Shown here in pieces: positions 34,893 to 46,605 of a stretch of DNA of 64,000 bases. The DNA comes from Roridomyces roridus (taxonomy: Eukaryota > Basidiomycota > Agaricomycetes > Agaricales > Mycenaceae): assembly GCA_029378245.1 (NCBI GenBank), contig JARKIF010000040.1, forward strand, positions 310,001-374,000. The letters are read 5' to 3'. The translations under genes and the position numbers were made by a program. Positions within the stretch are counted from its first letter, which is position 1; every line of letters starts with the position of its first letter. The notes under the pieces are model-generated. The model was not told the DNA's origin. It did no database searches and saw nothing but the letters and a program-made list of their open reading frames with translations.

Positions 34893-36653
34893 TTAGAGCG
34901 CAAACACAGCAACGAAACCAGCAACGACCGCAGCGCCGGAAACGCCCCACGCAGCAGCAGCACCGCTGGAGCCGCTAGCGCTAGGAGACGCCGCTGCGCC
35001 CGAACCAGAAGACGAGCCGGAGGAGGGCTTGGTGGATGCGACGGGGGTGGAGGCTTTGGCAGAGGTGGCGGCGCCAGCAGGGATAGATCCAGAGCCAGAG
35101 CCAGAGCCGGAGCCGGAGGCGGAGGCGGAGGCGGAGGCGCTTCCAGAGGGAGTGGCGGAGGCCGAGGCTGGCGCTGAGGCTAGAGAGGGTAGGTCAGTAT
35201 GAGTCAGGGCGGATGAGAGATGATAGACAAAGAATAGGGGCAGTAGGAGGGGCGAGGGGAGGCAGGCAATGGAGACATGACCAGGCACGGGGAGTGACAA
35301 TACAGGCATGCTGCCCATCACGACGCCTCCTCCTCGGTTGCCTCCGCTCTCTTTCAAGAAACGACAAAGAAGGAATCACTCACCACCGCTAATCGTCGCA
35401 CCCGCCGCAAACAGGTCCGCACTCTGGTACGTGATGCAGCTGCTCGTAGGAGCGGGAGTGGCCGTGTACGGCAGGTTGTCGTAGTCGATGGGCGAGGCCT
35501 CAGGGGGCTGGGTGTACACCGAGGTGACGCCGTTGACGACGTAGGTACCGACGGGGATCATGTCGTCGCCCTTGCACTGTAGGGAAGGAAGAGTGTCAGT
35601 GTCGGAGGTAAGGGAAGGAGATTAGTACTCACGAACTCAAAGGTACCCTCCTGAGCGGTGTTGGGGGCATTGTAGTCACAGCCGAGACGGTCGTAGATGT
35701 TGTTGCAGAGACCAGCGGGGTTCTTGCCGGTCATGTCGCAGACCTTGCCGCAGAAGGCATTGTTGCCGATGAAGCTGGGGAGGGTGGTCAGCGACAGTAC
35801 GGAGACGGAGATAGGGAGATAGGCCAAGCGGAGAGAATGTGCGCCCGTATGCTTATCGGCAAGGGCCGAGTCGTCGGCCTCGCAACGGCCCGAACCGAAG
35901 CAAAACGGAAAACGGACAATCGACTCACAAGCTCCAGCGCTGGACCTGCGCAAAGGTGTTGTTGTCGCCGTTGCTGCTGGGGAAAGAGTTGGAGTAAACG
36001 AGACCGCCCATAGGGTTACCCTCGCCGTCCTGTCCTCCCGAGTCGAGCTCACCACCGTCCGTACCACCGACATTCAGCAAAGCCTGGTTGATAGTACCGG
36101 CGACCTGGATGTAGGACTGGGTCTGGACGAATTGCAGACCAGTGACAGCGCCAGCAGGGATGATACGGGTACCGTGGCCGGCCTTCGAGCACCAAGCAAC
36201 GACGTCGCCCTCGGCTTCGGAGATGCTGGCAGTGAAGCGGGTCAGGGACGGAAAGACAGGAGAGGGGCGTGGGCGTACGGAGTGTTGGGAGGAGCGGGCG
36301 CCCATAGACACCAATCTGTCAAGAAGCGTCAGAATTCTGACAGTCTCAGACAAGAACAAGGTACGGACCGTCGATGTGGTTGACGTACATCGTCTGGCAG
36401 AGCGATTCCTGGTTTTCGGTGGTGGAGTTGCACTGGTTGTACCCGCTTTGGAAGCCACGGGGGTCATCGGTATCGGTCATGACTTGGTATGGCTGTCTTG
36501 GCAGTTAGCTTTTCGACGCCAGCTGGCACAGAGGAGACGCACGATCTGGTCATGGGGCACGACCTTCTGGTTGAGAGGGTCCTTGGAGAAGTAGTCGGCG
36601 CGGGCGACGGAGGAGAGCGCGAGGATGGAAAGCAAAAGAGTGGATCCGGACAT
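34893..36653 (-). CDS. Secreted macrophage-activating-glycoprotein-like protein, GPI-type tail
   Basis: Signal peptide LLLSILALSSVARADYF at the start (ATG at 36653). Exons then give RGFQSGYNQCNSTTENQES, CQTMYVNHIDDWCLWAP, VVAWCSKAGHGTRIIPAGAV, GGELDSGGQDGEGNPMGGL, VYSNSFPSSNGDNNTF, FIGNNAFCGKVCDMTG, LCNNIYDRLGCDYNAP, and later YTQPPEASPIDYDNLPYTA. This order of cysteine-containing blocks is that of the basidiomycete 'macrophage activating glycoprotein' family, extracellular proteins of unknown biochemical role. A Ser/Gly/Ala repeat stalk (35000-35180) precedes a hydrophobic C-terminus ending AAVVAGFVAVFAL, consistent with a GPI signal. At least five introns. It looks intact. Confidence 0.85.
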
Positions 36654-37088
36654 GGCTGCCGTCGTGGTGGTGGGGAGAGAGAAAGAGGTGAGGAAAATGG
36701 TGTGACATCCCGGATCCGGCTTTGATTGACCGCGTAACCAGGAGCTTGGCGTGCGTACCTGATCTTTGTATTTGTATTATTTGAATTTCCCTCCGGCATC
36801 CATGCAGCAAACCTGAGACATGCGGTCGACAATGCCCTGAGCATCCCTCCTCTGATTCCATGAATTGTTCATTTTTTGCGGGGTCGCGATCACTTATTTA
36901 TAGCTCCGATCAGTCGCGTGGTTGCACAGCAGAGATCGCCGTGAGTTGCTATAACGGCCTTGAGAACGCCGTCGTGGGAATACTGGTTCTTTTCTCAAGA
37001 ATAGGCTTACGGGACCGGAGCCGCTGCAGTTAAAACTCGGACTTCAAGACGCACACAACACAGAAAAAAAGGTACCATTGATTCCTAC
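36654..37088. other. Upstream region of the glycoprotein gene
   Basis: Contains a CT/GA-rich patch (36660-36700) before the start codon, and the Pol III-type T8 run (on the minus strand, 37063-37070) downstream of the first tRNA-like sequence. No gene. Confidence 0.3.
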
Positions 37089-37181
37089 TCGGACGCTGGG
37101 AATCGAACCCAGATCTCCCAAAGGCACGGAAGTCCGAAACTCTGACAATCCTTGGATGTGCTGGCTATACACTACATCCCA
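37089..37181 (-). tRNA. tRNA-like sequence 1, probably degenerate
   Basis: The minus strand carries a perfect T-arm (CTGGG TTCGATT CCCAG) and a 3' acceptor strand CGTCCGA, but the 5' strand TGGGATG pairs with a mismatch. The D-region GTGTATAGCCAGCAC lacks the usual GG. About 30 extra bases sit in the anticodon region and could be an intron. A T8 run follows within 25 bases. Isotype not assigned; probably a pseudogene of the copy at 37572. Confidence 0.4.
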
Positions 37182-37571
37182 TTTCTTCAGACCAATTCCA
37201 ACTCCAGCCAATACCGGATCTCATACAAATCTCATATAGCACTTTCAGCTGAACGATGCGACGCAATTTCGGTGTGGCGGTAGTTCATGTGAAGTCTCGG
37301 GCTCGCTGCTGCATAGGTGCACAGTTGAAGGTCGAACTGTACATCGAGTCGTAGATTCATTCACAAGTAGTTTCGGAGGCGAGTGTAGCATCCATCAAAG
37401 GCGCGTAGCGTAGTTGAATCAGTGGCCTTAAGCTCCAAGAAAGAATTCAATGGGATGCCGCCAATTGGCCGCAATCCCATGGTTGTTGAGAGTAAAACCA
37501 CCGTGACGTCAATCAGCTTTCGCAGTGTAAGGAGAGAGAGAGAAAAAAATACCGCGTGTTGTCTACAAAAT
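37182..37571. other. Spacer between tRNA-like copies
   Basis: About 390 bases with no gene. A GAGA-rich run and an A7 run (37541-37548) correspond on the minus strand to the T-rich termination signal of the second tRNA-like copy. Confidence 0.35.
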
Positions 37572-37668
37572 TCGGACGCTGGGAATCGAACCCAGATCTC
37601 CCAAAGGCAAAGGCACGAAGTCCGAATCTATGAGAGTGCTTGGCGTGCTTGCTATACACTACGTCCGA
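37572..37668 (-). tRNA. tRNA-like gene 2, intron-containing, isotype unresolved
   Basis: A perfect 7-bp acceptor stem (TCGGACG/CGTCCGA), a D-stem GTGT/GCAC, an anticodon stem best read as CCAAG/TTTGG, variable loop GAGAT and a perfect T-arm. The anticodon loop plus intron spans about 33 bases and the expected U33 is not in the standard place if CCAAG is the stem; CTC within CTCTCA is one anticodon candidate. The D-loop lacks GG. A T7 run follows on the minus strand (Pol III terminator). It could be a working tRNA with an unusual intron, or a pseudogene. Confidence 0.5.
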
Positions 37669-37689
37669 TTTCTTCTGTATCTGACCAAT

Positions 37690-38600
37690 TAGCACATCAG
37701 CGTCGAGGCCAGTCTCAAGAAACTGCGCAAGACGTATATCGATATTCTGTACGTACATTGGTGGGATTGGGATACGGGTGTGGAGGAGGTAATGAACGGG
37801 CTGCATAACCTCGTCGTGCAGGGAAAGGTGTTTTACTTGGTGCGTGGTCCCATGGACTCGGACGATGTTTAAATCTTGGCTGATGAAGAATGGCAGGGCA
37901 TCTCGGACACCCCAGCATGGGTGGTCTCGCAGGCGAATCAGTACGCGCGCGATCACGGCAAGACGCCATTTGCTATTTCCCAGGGCGCTTGGAACGTCAT
38001 GGAACGCTCTTTCGAGCGCGAGATTATCCCAATGGATCGGGCTCACGGTATCGCCATCCCATCCAGCAGATCCAATAACTTACTCTGCTCAGGACTTGCG
38101 CTCGCGCCGTGGAACGTCGTCGGCGGTGGAAAGTTCCGCACCGATGCCGAGGAGGAACGACGTAGCACGACAGGAGAAAATGGGCGTACGATTCGAGGTC
38201 CTCAATGGGAGAGATCCGAGGACTAGAAAGGATGTCCGCTGCCCTTGAGAAGGTTGCTGGGGAAGTGGGGACAAATAGCATCACTGCTGGTGCATCCTTT
38301 GTTCACTCTCTTTGATAATCTTGCTGAACGACTTCAGTGGCGATCGCCTACGTGATGCAGAAGGTGCCCTACTGCTTCCCTATCGTTGGCGGTCGCAAGG
38401 TCGAGCACCTCAAGTCTCTCGAACCTCGAAGCCCTTGACATTTCGTTGTCGGCAGAACAGATGGCCTACCTCGAGAGTGTGACTCCATTGGACCCCCGGT
38501 TTCCCTGGCTCCTTTATTTTCCTGAATCTTTTCGTCGCTGCATAGACTGACGAGTTTCTCGCAGGGAGATGGAACCACAATTTCCGAAAACCAGCCGGAT
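37690..38600 (+). pseudogene. Aldo-keto reductase (AKR9/aryl-alcohol-dehydrogenase type), 5'-truncated copy
   Basis: Starts abruptly in the middle of the enzyme: [38 protein letters not shown], then after an intron [82 protein letters not shown] and a final GDG motif (about 38573). The N-terminal half, with the catalytic Asp/Tyr region and NADPH entry, is missing, and the frame breaks within KVEHL...LEALD near 38,405-38,435. It is nearly identical, introns included, to the opposite-strand gene at 47,103. The breakpoint lies about 20 bases from tRNA-like gene 2. Confidence 0.75.
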
Positions 38601-38749
38601 GAATCCAAAACACCCAGCTGGCTGCCTCTGGAAATGACGTCAGGATCCCCCAACAGCACTGTTATCAAATCAACGGCGTTGTATTCCATACCTCCGCGAA
38701 GAGGGACTTGGCAGACGACCCCTTTGAAAAACTGTACGGGCGCCGGACA

Positions 38750-38757
38750 TATAAATA
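38750..38757 (+). promoter_or_regulatory. TATA element near the PL20 gene
   Basis: TATAAATA lies only 10 bases before the GTG that stands where the start codon of the secreted lyase would be expected. That spacing is too short for a normal 5' leader, so it may be a chance match or a rearranged promoter. Confidence 0.3.
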
Positions 38758-38759
38758 CC

Positions 38760-39610
38760 GTGAGATCTTGGAGAGCCACCTCAACGACCCCCGTCCTCCT
38801 CGCCTTGCTCACGGCCCTCTGCGCTGCCATCCCAACTTCCGACTCTTTCGACAGCCCAGTACTCGGCCAAGTACCCCTCGCCCTCCCTTCCAACTCCTCT
38901 TTCACCCAAACGTTCGCGAACCGGGGTACCACCTCGGGCTGGGACTTCATCCTGAAGGAGCACCTCGGCACAGTCTCCCAGGTGACCAATGTGGTCTATG
39001 GCAACAGCGGTAGCGCCATCAAGATGACGCAAACTACGATGCCTCGTACACCGGGCGCTATCACTCCGAAGTGCAGCATTACCAAGGCTACCACCGCGGC
39101 CAGCAAGGTTTTTACGGCTTTGCCTTCCGTCTGCAGGAGGCGTGGCAATTCTCCCCGGCGCAATCGTACAATCTCGCGCAGTTCATCGCGGATTTCACCG
39201 ATACGGGGTGCGATGATTGGATGCCGTCGAGTATGGTGTGGATTATCGGCAACCAGCTTGCATCCCGCGTCAAGACCGGCTCCGTCTGCGATCAGTCGAT
39301 CACCGAGTACAAGAATCTCGCGACGGTCTCCGAGGGGAAGTGGCACAAGATCGTCATCCAGGCGAATTGGCAGAACGACGGGACGGGGTGGTACAAGATG
39401 TGGCTTGATGGGAAGAAGGTGCTGGAGAAGTATAACATCGACACGACGATTGACGACACGCGCGAGTTTCAGTTTCATCTGGGCTTGTATGCGAATGGGT
39501 GGCATGATGACGGTGAGATGAAAGGGACTCAGCCGTTCAGGCAGGTTTGGTATGACCAGATCGGCATGGGGAGCACGTTTGCCGATGCTGACCCTGACCA
39601 GTGGAGTTAG
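38760..39610 (+). pseudogene. Polysaccharide lyase family 20 (glucuronan lyase-like), frameshifted
   Basis: A signal-peptide-like segment (PVLLALLTALCAAIPTSD) is followed by FANRGTTSGWDFILKEHLG and SGSAIKMTQT. At about 39,031-39,036 the frame changes by one base. The rest then reads uninterrupted: HYQGYHRGQQGFYGFAFRL, NLAQFIADFTDTGCDDWMP, KWHKIVIQANWQNDGTGWY and QFHLGLYANGWHDDGEMKG to a stop at 39608-39610. The jelly-roll layout and motifs match PL20 endo-glucuronan lyases, which cleave beta-1,4-polyglucuronate by beta-elimination. No ATG stands at the signal peptide (GTG at 38760); the nearest in-frame ATG (38634) lies in AKR-derived sequence. One indel separates two otherwise well-kept halves, so it is a very young pseudogene or a sequence error. 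Confidence 0.65.
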
Positions 39611-39898
39611 ATATGGACTCGGCGACGTAGGACACTTTACTTAGTCGTAGTACTAGTAATAGGAATTCATCGGTTGGATTCTTGCCCGATGGATTACTGA
39701 ATCCCTCTTATACAAATTGAACGAGCACAAAATTCCAAGAAAAATCCACAAGGAAAGAAAAGGGTCTAACGTTCATTCCGTGCTCGCACAAGTCGAAGCA
39801 GACAGTGAAGAATCCACGGCGCGTACACGCTCCAGTACCGCAAGCCAGGCAGCTATAGCCTTCATCGTCGCTGCCCAACCATCAATTCTAGACACTCG

Positions 39899-41110
39899 TC
39901 AAGAAAGAAAAGAAGACGCACGCCGCCGATCCCACTCATGCTTCCAACAAGACTGTATCAACTCCCACATCTCATCGCTCAACTGTGGACTCTGTTCCAC
40001 CGACGGCCGCAGTGGTCGTCCCCGCGCCGAGACGACGTGCACGACGACGCTTGCAGGCCAGGTGAGCGAGGCAAAGGGTTGGGTGCGGGTGTGCATCTGC
40101 ATGCCGGATCGAGTCCACGACAGAGACAACAAAACAAGGACGCACCTGATAACCCAACATGCCAAACGAATAAACATCGCTCTCGCACGTAACGCCCATC
40201 CTTCCCTCGGGTGTGCGCCCACCATCTGCATCCCATGCCTCCTCTGGATCTCCACGCCCGCCTGTGCAAGGCCGCAAATTAACATCCATGATCTCAGGAG
40301 CTAACCATCTGGCGTCCTCCACGCCGCTAAAGGTCCACTCGGGGGGCTGTGGGATTTGAGCGATACCAATATCACAGAGCAACGCTGTGCCAGAGGGTGA
40401 GACGAATACGGTCGAGCCTTTGAGATCACCGTGTACGAGAGGTGGGGATTGGGTGTGTAGATGAAGGAGGGCTGAAGCGGTGCCTTGCATCTGGCGATTA
40501 ATTCAAGATCAAGAACAGGGACCGAAGACGAAGAAGTGATCGTACGAGACGCAAAATGTCCACAGTCGAATCTTCTGTGAGGGCTTGCATGACCGTACGT
40601 AGCTCGGGCACGACAAGCGCGGGGAGGCTCGAGATGTGCAACGCCACACCTAGAACGGGGGCGATGTTCGGGTGGTGAGAGACTCTCCGCCAAGAATCCA
40701 ACTCGCGGACGAGGCGCTGTGCCAGTGTGATTTAAGTTGCATCAAGTACACGGGATTCGCAGACTCACCTTGGTGAACACGACACGTGCCTTGTCATCGA
40801 GAAGGGCGGCGTGCCAACGCTTAATCACAACTCGCTGGCCGCGGTGGACAGCCCGGGAGAGAACGAGAGCGTGTCCCGAGCCGATCAACTCAACATCCGT
40901 GAATTCGTCTTCTGGGATCACGTATTCTGCACACTGTGCCACCAAATTTCGTGCCTTTCACGGACCATCAGCGCCCAGTTCTCCAGTTGTATAGAGACTC
41001 ACATTGGTAGGTTTAGCCCATTTGAAAGTCATATCCGACAGCGTGTTGAGGATATAGCACCAGCAGGCGAAAGAGATGAATGTGAGGAGAAAGTCGTAGC
41101 ACCGGAGCAT
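39899..41110 (-). CDS. Membrane-anchored TKL-type protein kinase
   Basis: ATG 41110 gives a short N-terminus with one membrane helix (FLLTFISFACWCYIL). After an intron comes DVELIGSGHALVLSRA (degenerate glycine loop), VVIKRW (ATP-anchoring Lys), HPNIAPVLGVALHI, the catalytic loop VHGDLKGSTVFV, CDIGIAQ (DFG replaced by DIG), RWLAPEI (APE motif) and SDVYSFGML. The last exon, after an intron ending CATGCAG, gives PFASLTWPASVVVHV and the stop at 39899-39901. The catalytic Asp is kept, but the HRDLKxxN Asn is replaced by Ser/Thr, so metal binding may be altered. The family is expanded in Agaricomycetes, with roles unknown. Five or so introns. Confidence 0.75.
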
Positions 41111-41904
41111 CCGTTATATGAACGGCTGCGCGAAGGTGTATTCCGCCTTGAGTCGTTGTTTTATTGCCGTATTCGGAAGCCTCGCGCGGTCAACGAGCCA
41201 CAGGCAACAGCAGTACGTGAAGGAAGGGCTGTGCGCACCGGCGTTTACTGTGTGATGGCGCTGGAGAATCGAGTCATTCCTGGATGCTGCCCTGCCTTTT
41301 ATTGCCTGAGCTGAGTGTTTATAGCAGCGGACGGAGCTATATCCTCCTATCAGCGCCACTGGACTAGTGCACGGAGAAGTTTCAGAGATGCGGGAAGACC
41401 GATCGGCGATGGGACGAGACGGGAGCGAGAAGGGAGCCTGAGTGTCGGCTGGGCTCTATCCGGGATGGATTCAGTCGAAGAGGGCTGTAGGCATGGTGGA
41501 ATCGACAGTACAGCATTCAGAATGAATGTCAGGAATTGGTCAGGAACAGGACGGAGGGCGATGCTGCCACGTAAGCCAGGTGCACTGCCTTGATGAGATA
41601 ATGATCGGTGATCAAGGGTGCGGCATCTCGGTACATTGACTCCCGATTCACACTTTTCGGCCGATTTAACTGATGGACGGCTCTTCCACGGCTCTTACAT
41701 GATTTGGTCGTAGGTCAGCTCACAGCCATAGGCTTCTTACACTGTATCGTCCCCTCATTATTTACTTGTAAAATGTTGCACTCAACCTTTTGAGCCCTTC
41801 AATCAGTGTCGAGGGGATCTGGAGCGGAACTCGCCGTCGCTGCGCAGTGGGGACAGGTTCATGATCATAACCCTAGGAGAGAGTAGGCGCAGAAGTGGGT
41901 GGCA
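41111..41904. other. Intergenic, upstream of the kinase gene
   Basis: About 800 bases with no supportable gene. It ends at the 5-bp target site of the Copia element. Confidence 0.4.
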
Positions 41905-41909
41905 CGCGT

Positions 41910-42189
41910 TGTAGAAAATAAAGATATATGTGTATGCACGGATGGGGGGTAAAGTTCTATTTTCAAAGTGCGAATACAGGCTTGCTTTTATACCTTTCTA
42001 GTAGCTAGGATACCGTAGATAGAGACCAAGAACACAGCCAAGTATCCCAGCAAACGAACAGCTTTGTGGCGTACGAGACGCGTTTCATCACTACGTTTGA
42101 TAGCTACGAGACGGTTGCATGCACTGCTCGGTGGCGTGCACTGCCCGTCTCTTCGCTCTGGTTTGCTTCATACCACGACGACTCCAACA
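41910..42189 (-). repeat. 3' LTR of the Copia element
   Basis: 280 bp, TG...CA ends, apparently identical to 46606-46885. Confidence 0.93.
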
Positions 42190-42196
42190 CTCCCCC

Positions 42197-45100
42197 TCAA
42201 ACCAGAATCAACCCCAACTTTCCAACCAAGGGTTTGAACTTGAAAGCGGCCAGCGCCTTCGTGAAAACGTCCGCCGTCATCTCAGCCGTTGGACAATAAA
42301 CAACCTCTAGAGTCCTCTTCTCGATCTGCTCCCGAATAAAATGGTAGCGTATGTCGATGTGTTTGGTGCGTGCATGGAATTGACCCAGTTCGGCGTGTGC
42401 AAGTGAAATCGCCGACTGGTTGTCGTTGTAGATGATGAACGGGAATTCGATGGACCCGAAAAGTTCGGCCATGAAATAACGGAACCAAATGGCCTCCTTC
42501 GCCGTGTAGGTGATGGCCACATATTCAGCCTCCGTCGTTGAAAGAGATACAATCTCCTGTTGTTTCGACGACCAAGAAACCACCGCTCCATTCAACACAA
42601 AGGCATAGCCTGAAACGGCCTTCCTGTTTTCCAACGACATTCCATCTGCATCCGCATAGATTTCCAAACCAAGTGTGGTGTCAGCCGTGCTGTAAACCAA
42701 CGCCAGCGTGCGTGTTCCTTTTAAGTATTGAAGTACGCGCTTTGCTGCATGCCAGTGTGGCAGTCCCGGGTTGTCGATAAAACGAGACAAGACGCAGACC
42801 GCAAATGCAAGGTCAGGTCGAGTTGCCGTAGCCAACCAGACTAATCCACCAATCAACTCGCGATATGGGATGCTCCGCATCGCCGATGCTGCCTTTGAAT
42901 CCACAGGGCACTGTTCACGAGTGAGTTGAACCGTGGGATCCAGCGGAACCGAAATTGGTTTACAATCCCCCATGTTGAACTTCTGCAGCAACGAGTCGAT
43001 GTACGTCGTCTGCGACAAAGCCAAGGTCCCCTTTTCCCGATTCCTCTTCACTTCCATTCCCAACAACCAACTGATTGAACCCAGCATTGTGATTTTAAAC
43101 ATCTCAGCAATCTCCCTCTGAACCTCGTCAATCAACGTAGGTGAGTTGCCGGTAATAGTGCTGTCATCAATGTGAATGGCAAGCAACGCGATGTGTTCGC
43201 CTCGAGTTACACGATAGACGGCATGGTCGGAGTGAAGTGGGTGGATCCCGAGCGTGGCGAGAGATGTCGTGAGCTTCTCGTACCACTTGCGGCTAGACTG
43301 CTTCAAGCCGTAAATCGTCCGCTGAAGCCGGATCACCTCCCCCGAGTTGCCGTTTGAGTAATACGGCGCCTGCTCCATGTAAATCTCCTCGTCCTCCGAA
43401 AACTCGCCGTTCAAGAATGCCGCCGAGAAATCAAACACCTTGATCTCCCAGTCGTAACGCGCGGCAATAGATAAAATTGTGCGCAGTGAGGACAGTTTGG
43501 CTGTGGGCGAGAATGTCTCGAAGTAATCCACGCCTGGAACCTGCGTGAAGCCCCGAGCGACGAGTCGAGCTTTGTATTTGTCGATCTCGCCGTTCGCCTT
43601 CCGCTTGATCCGTAACGCCCATTTGGAGCCGACGACATTCCGGCCATCAGGTCGGGTGACTAAGCCGTCACCAAACGTGCCTGTCCTTCTCATCGCTTCC
43701 ATCTCCACGTCCATCGCTGCCTTGAACTCTGGCCAATCTTCTCTCGTCATCGCTTCTTCGACCGTAGGTGAGTCTGATAGACTCCCCGTCCCTAGATATG
43801 CGAACTCCATCGCCACTTCCTCCAGGTACACGTCATCCGCCAACTCCGCTACGTGTGCGGCAGCCCGGCGCGTCCTGGTTCCCTCGATGATGTTTCTCGG
43901 GTCTATGGTGCTCGAAATATCCTTCGGAGCAACCTGTGTCGACTTCTCCGGTGTATTTGGAGGTGTGGAGAGCGGAGATTCGGGTGGGGTCGGGGTGGAA
44001 ATGGGATCGGCGGGCTTTTCAGGTGCGTGCTGGATGCTCCTTGCGTCTGCCTTCTTCTCAACTTCCTTCTCCCCCTCATTCAGCACCCTATACAGCTCGC
44101 CGCTTCGTCTCACATCCGGAAACTTGACGCTCCGCTCGACACGAATCGCCCGTGTATCCGGGTAATAAATACGATGCCCGTCGATACTATCTGGATCAAA
44201 TCCGAGCCATCGTCCCTCCCGCGATCTACCATCCAACTTGCCGCCGTCCTCGACGTGCACATCGACTTCGCAGCCCCATTCGTAAACGTGCCGCAAGTCT
44301 GGCTTTGTTCCGTGGAACGCCTCGTATGGCGTGCGACCGCCGAGTGCCCGTGTGGAAGTTCTGTTCTTCAACCACACGGCGTGCTTCAACGCTTCGCCCC
44401 ATAAATTCCTCGGCAATCCTGCCGCATGTAACATCGCTCGGACCTTCTCCAGGAACGTGCGATTTACTCGTTCGGACAGCCCGTTGTGTTCAGGTGTGTC
44501 GTGGACCGTATACTTGCGCCGGATACCTCTCCGTGCCAAGTAGCTATCGAATTCATGATTTTTGTATTCTCCACCGTTGTCCGAATGCAATATTTTGATT
44601 TTAATCCCGTGTTCCCGCTCCCATCTAGCATCGAGATTCTGAAATGCCTCGAGGGTCTCGTCCTTTGAGTGCATCAACACAATCACAGAGTATCGCGACG
44701 CCTCGTCCGTGAATGACGCGTAATACTGCTTGTGCTGCGGTGTTTTAACGGTCGCAGGTCCCCACAGATCCGTGTGCACCTCGTCCCCGACTTGTCCCGC
44801 CGGTTCACGTTCCTTCGCCCTTGAGATCGGCTTCCGCGTCATCTTGCCGTGCAAGCATGACTTGCAGTCCCCCGTGGAGGTGCCTGCCGTCTCATCCAAC
44901 TCAACTCCGCTGACCAAGCCATTCTTTACTAGCTTCTTCGCCGCCTCGACTGGGACGTGTCCCAACAACCGATGCAGCTCCTCCGGAGTTGCTATCAAAG
45001 GACCAACATCCGCAACATTCGCCTGAGCTATATACCCTCCGCTCTCGACTGAATACAACCCCTGCACCAGCGGTATCGTCCCGATCCGCCGACTCTTGTG

Positions 45101-46540
45101 GTCCAAAATACGGCATTCCTTGTCTCGAAACTGGACTGCGTAGCCGGCTCGCGCAATGCGCCCGATTGAAATCAACGTGACGCGCAGGTTGGGTACGTAG
45201 AGTACGTCCCTCAACAACACTCTCGTCTTACTCCCTCCATTTGGGACCTCCAGGTGCATATCACCCATCCCAACTGCGCTCAATCCCTTGTCGCCCGCGG
45301 CCATAATTTCCCGCGGCGCGAGGGTCTTGTAATTCATCAACCGATATCGCGACGGTGTCATATGTTGACTAGCGCCCGAATCATATATTTCCCGCTCTTT
45401 GGTCGGTGTGGTGGTGGTGACGTTGGCTGCGACGATGCACTCGTCGAAGGTGCGTGATTCTAAATCGTGATTTAATCCACTACCTCCCGGCTCGTCTTCG
45501 TTATCTGTCGTCGACGAGACCGGTGGAGCTGACACACTCTTGTAGCTTCCTTCCGCATCCCGCCTGTCATCTTCTTCGTCCATCTCATCGAATTCAACAT
45601 CGTCATCCAACTCTGGCACCGTGGCTATCCAAGCCGCGTCCAATTCATTGACGGTCTCGGCGATGTTCGCCCTGCCGTTCTTCCTCTGGTGAGGGCTTTG
45701 TCCTTCTCGTCCGCCGCCCTTCGCCCAGCACTCTTTCGCAATATGCCCCTTTTTATGGCAATTGTAACATTCCATTGTCTTCTTCGACTTCTTGCCGCCA
45801 TTCCCGTACCCGCCGTAGAATGCAGCTTCCTTTTCTCCCTTGCCCGTAGGCCGTGCCGCCTTGCGGTCGGCTTCATCACTAATGCCCTGCAGCACTGTGT
45901 CCGGGTCGAGAGTCTTTCCGAGTAGCGTCGCTGCACCTGTCAAAGCCGACAAGTACGTCTCGTAAGACGCCGGCAGTGAACCGAGCACGATCGCCACAAA
46001 GTTTTCATCGCCGGGATCAGCCTCCATCGCAACGAGGTCTGCCCGAATCGTCTGTAATTTATTTATATGCGTCTTTACATCGCCTCCCTCCGCACAACGC
46101 TCGTCTTGAAGTTTCCTCCGTAGATCAACCGTAACCATTTTAGATTTCTTCTCAAATTCCCCCTTCACCTTCTCCCACATCACCCTCGCCGTCCCGGCAC
46201 CCTTCACCTTCAGAAACAACGAATCAGGAATGACAGACGCAAGCCCCTGCTTCAGGATCGCTTGCTCCGACTTCCAAAATCTCCTGCGCGTCATATGCGC
46301 GCCCAACGCCGTTGTCTCCGCCGCTGTAGGGTTCTTGGGATCAACGACAGTGGGAGCCAATGGCTCCTCTGCCGTGCCCAACGGTCCGTCTTCGAAATGG
46401 TCACTAAGCCCGGCGGCGTCCACCGCGAATAGGAACCGATCACGAAAGAAGACCCAATTTGTGCCATCGGCCTTGCAACTCGGCAGCTTCGTGAAGTACT
46501 CACCGAGTTTGGCCGTTGACGAGAATGTGTTCGTCGACAT
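42197..46540 (-). CDS. Gag-Pol polyprotein of the Ty1/Copia element
   Basis: 1,447 residues in one frame. Gag-like region at residues 1-240; zinc knuckle [14 protein letters not shown] near 255; aspartic protease DSGASQHM near 390; integrase HHCC zinc region ending CKSCLHGK near 560; integrase core with HTDLWGP (about 590), [11 protein letters not shown] (about 653) and the later [10 protein letters not shown]. Reverse transcriptase: [14 protein letters not shown] (about 967), [12 protein letters not shown], the [14 protein letters not shown] block and IHIDDS in place of the YVDD box (about 1125). RNase H: YADADGM (about 1297) and STTEAEYVA. The order protease-integrase-RT-RNaseH is diagnostic of Copia. 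No stop or frameshift, so it is likely autonomous. Confidence 0.95.
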   Translation of the reverse strand: MSTNTFSSTAKLGEYFTKLPSCKADGTNWVFFRDRFLFAVDAAGLSDHFEDGPLGTAEEPLAPTVVDPKNPTAAETTALGAHMTRRRFWKSEQAILKQGLASVIPDSLFLKVKGAGTARVMWEKVKGEFEKKSKMVTVDLRRKLQDERCAEGGDVKTHINKLQTIRADLVAMEADPGDENFVAIVLGSLPASYETYLSALTGAATLLGKTLDPDTVLQGISDEADRKAARPTGKGEKEAAFYGGYGNGGKKSKKTMECYNCHKKGHIAKECWAKGGGREGQSPHQRKNGRANIAETVNELDAAWIATVPELDDDVEFDEMDEEDDRRDAEGSYKSVSAPPVSSTTDNEDEPGGSGLNHDLESRTFDECIVAANVTTTTPTKEREIYDSGASQHMTPSRYRLMNYKTLAPREIMAAGDKGLSAVGMGDMHLEVPNGGSKTRVLLRDVLYVPNLRVTLISIGRIARAGYAVQFRDKECRILDHKSRRIGTIPLVQGLYSVESGGYIAQANVADVGPLIATPEELHRLLGHVPVEAAKKLVKNGLVSGVELDETAGTSTGDCKSCLHGKMTRKPISRAKEREPAGQVGDEVHTDLWGPATVKTPQHKQYYASFTDEASRYSVIVLMHSKDETLEAFQNLDARWEREHGIKIKILHSDNGGEYKNHEFDSYLARRGIRRKYTVHDTPEHNGLSERVNRTFLEKVRAMLHAAGLPRNLWGEALKHAVWLKNRTSTRALGGRTPYEAFHGTKPDLRHVYEWGCEVDVHVEDGGKLDGRSREGRWLGFDPDSIDGHRIYYPDTRAIRVERSVKFPDVRRSGELYRVLNEGEKEVEKKADARSIQHAPEKPADPISTPTPPESPLSTPPNTPEKSTQVAPKDISSTIDPRNIIEGTRTRRAAAHVAELADDVYLEEVAMEFAYLGTGSLSDSPTVEEAMTREDWPEFKAAMDVEMEAMRRTGTFGDGLVTRPDGRNVVGSKWALRIKRKANGEIDKYKARLVARGFTQVPGVDYFETFSPTAKLSSLRTILSIAARYDWEIKVFDFSAAFLNGEFSEDEEIYMEQAPYYSNGNSGEVIRLQRTIYGLKQSSRKWYEKLTTSLATLGIHPLHSDHAVYRVTRGEHIALLAIHIDDSTITGNSPTLIDEVQREIAEMFKITMLGSISWLLGMEVKRNREKGTLALSQTTYIDSLLQKFNMGDCKPISVPLDPTVQLTREQCPVDSKAASAMRSIPYRELIGGLVWLATATRPDLAFAVCVLSRFIDNPGLPHWHAAKRVLQYLKGTRTLALVYSTADTTLGLEIYADADGMSLENRKAVSGYAFVLNGAVVSWSSKQQEIVSLSTTEAEYVAITYTAKEAIWFRYFMAELFGSIEFPFIIYNDNQSAISLAHAELGQFHARTKHIDIRYHFIREQIEKRTLEVVYCPTAEMTADVFTKALAAFKFKPLVGKLGLILV

Positions 46541-46605
46541 GGTGTGTGATGAATGAGGTGTATGTGTGTATTGAGTTCAGAGTTTCAGCGCGGGGGCCAA
46601 TAACC

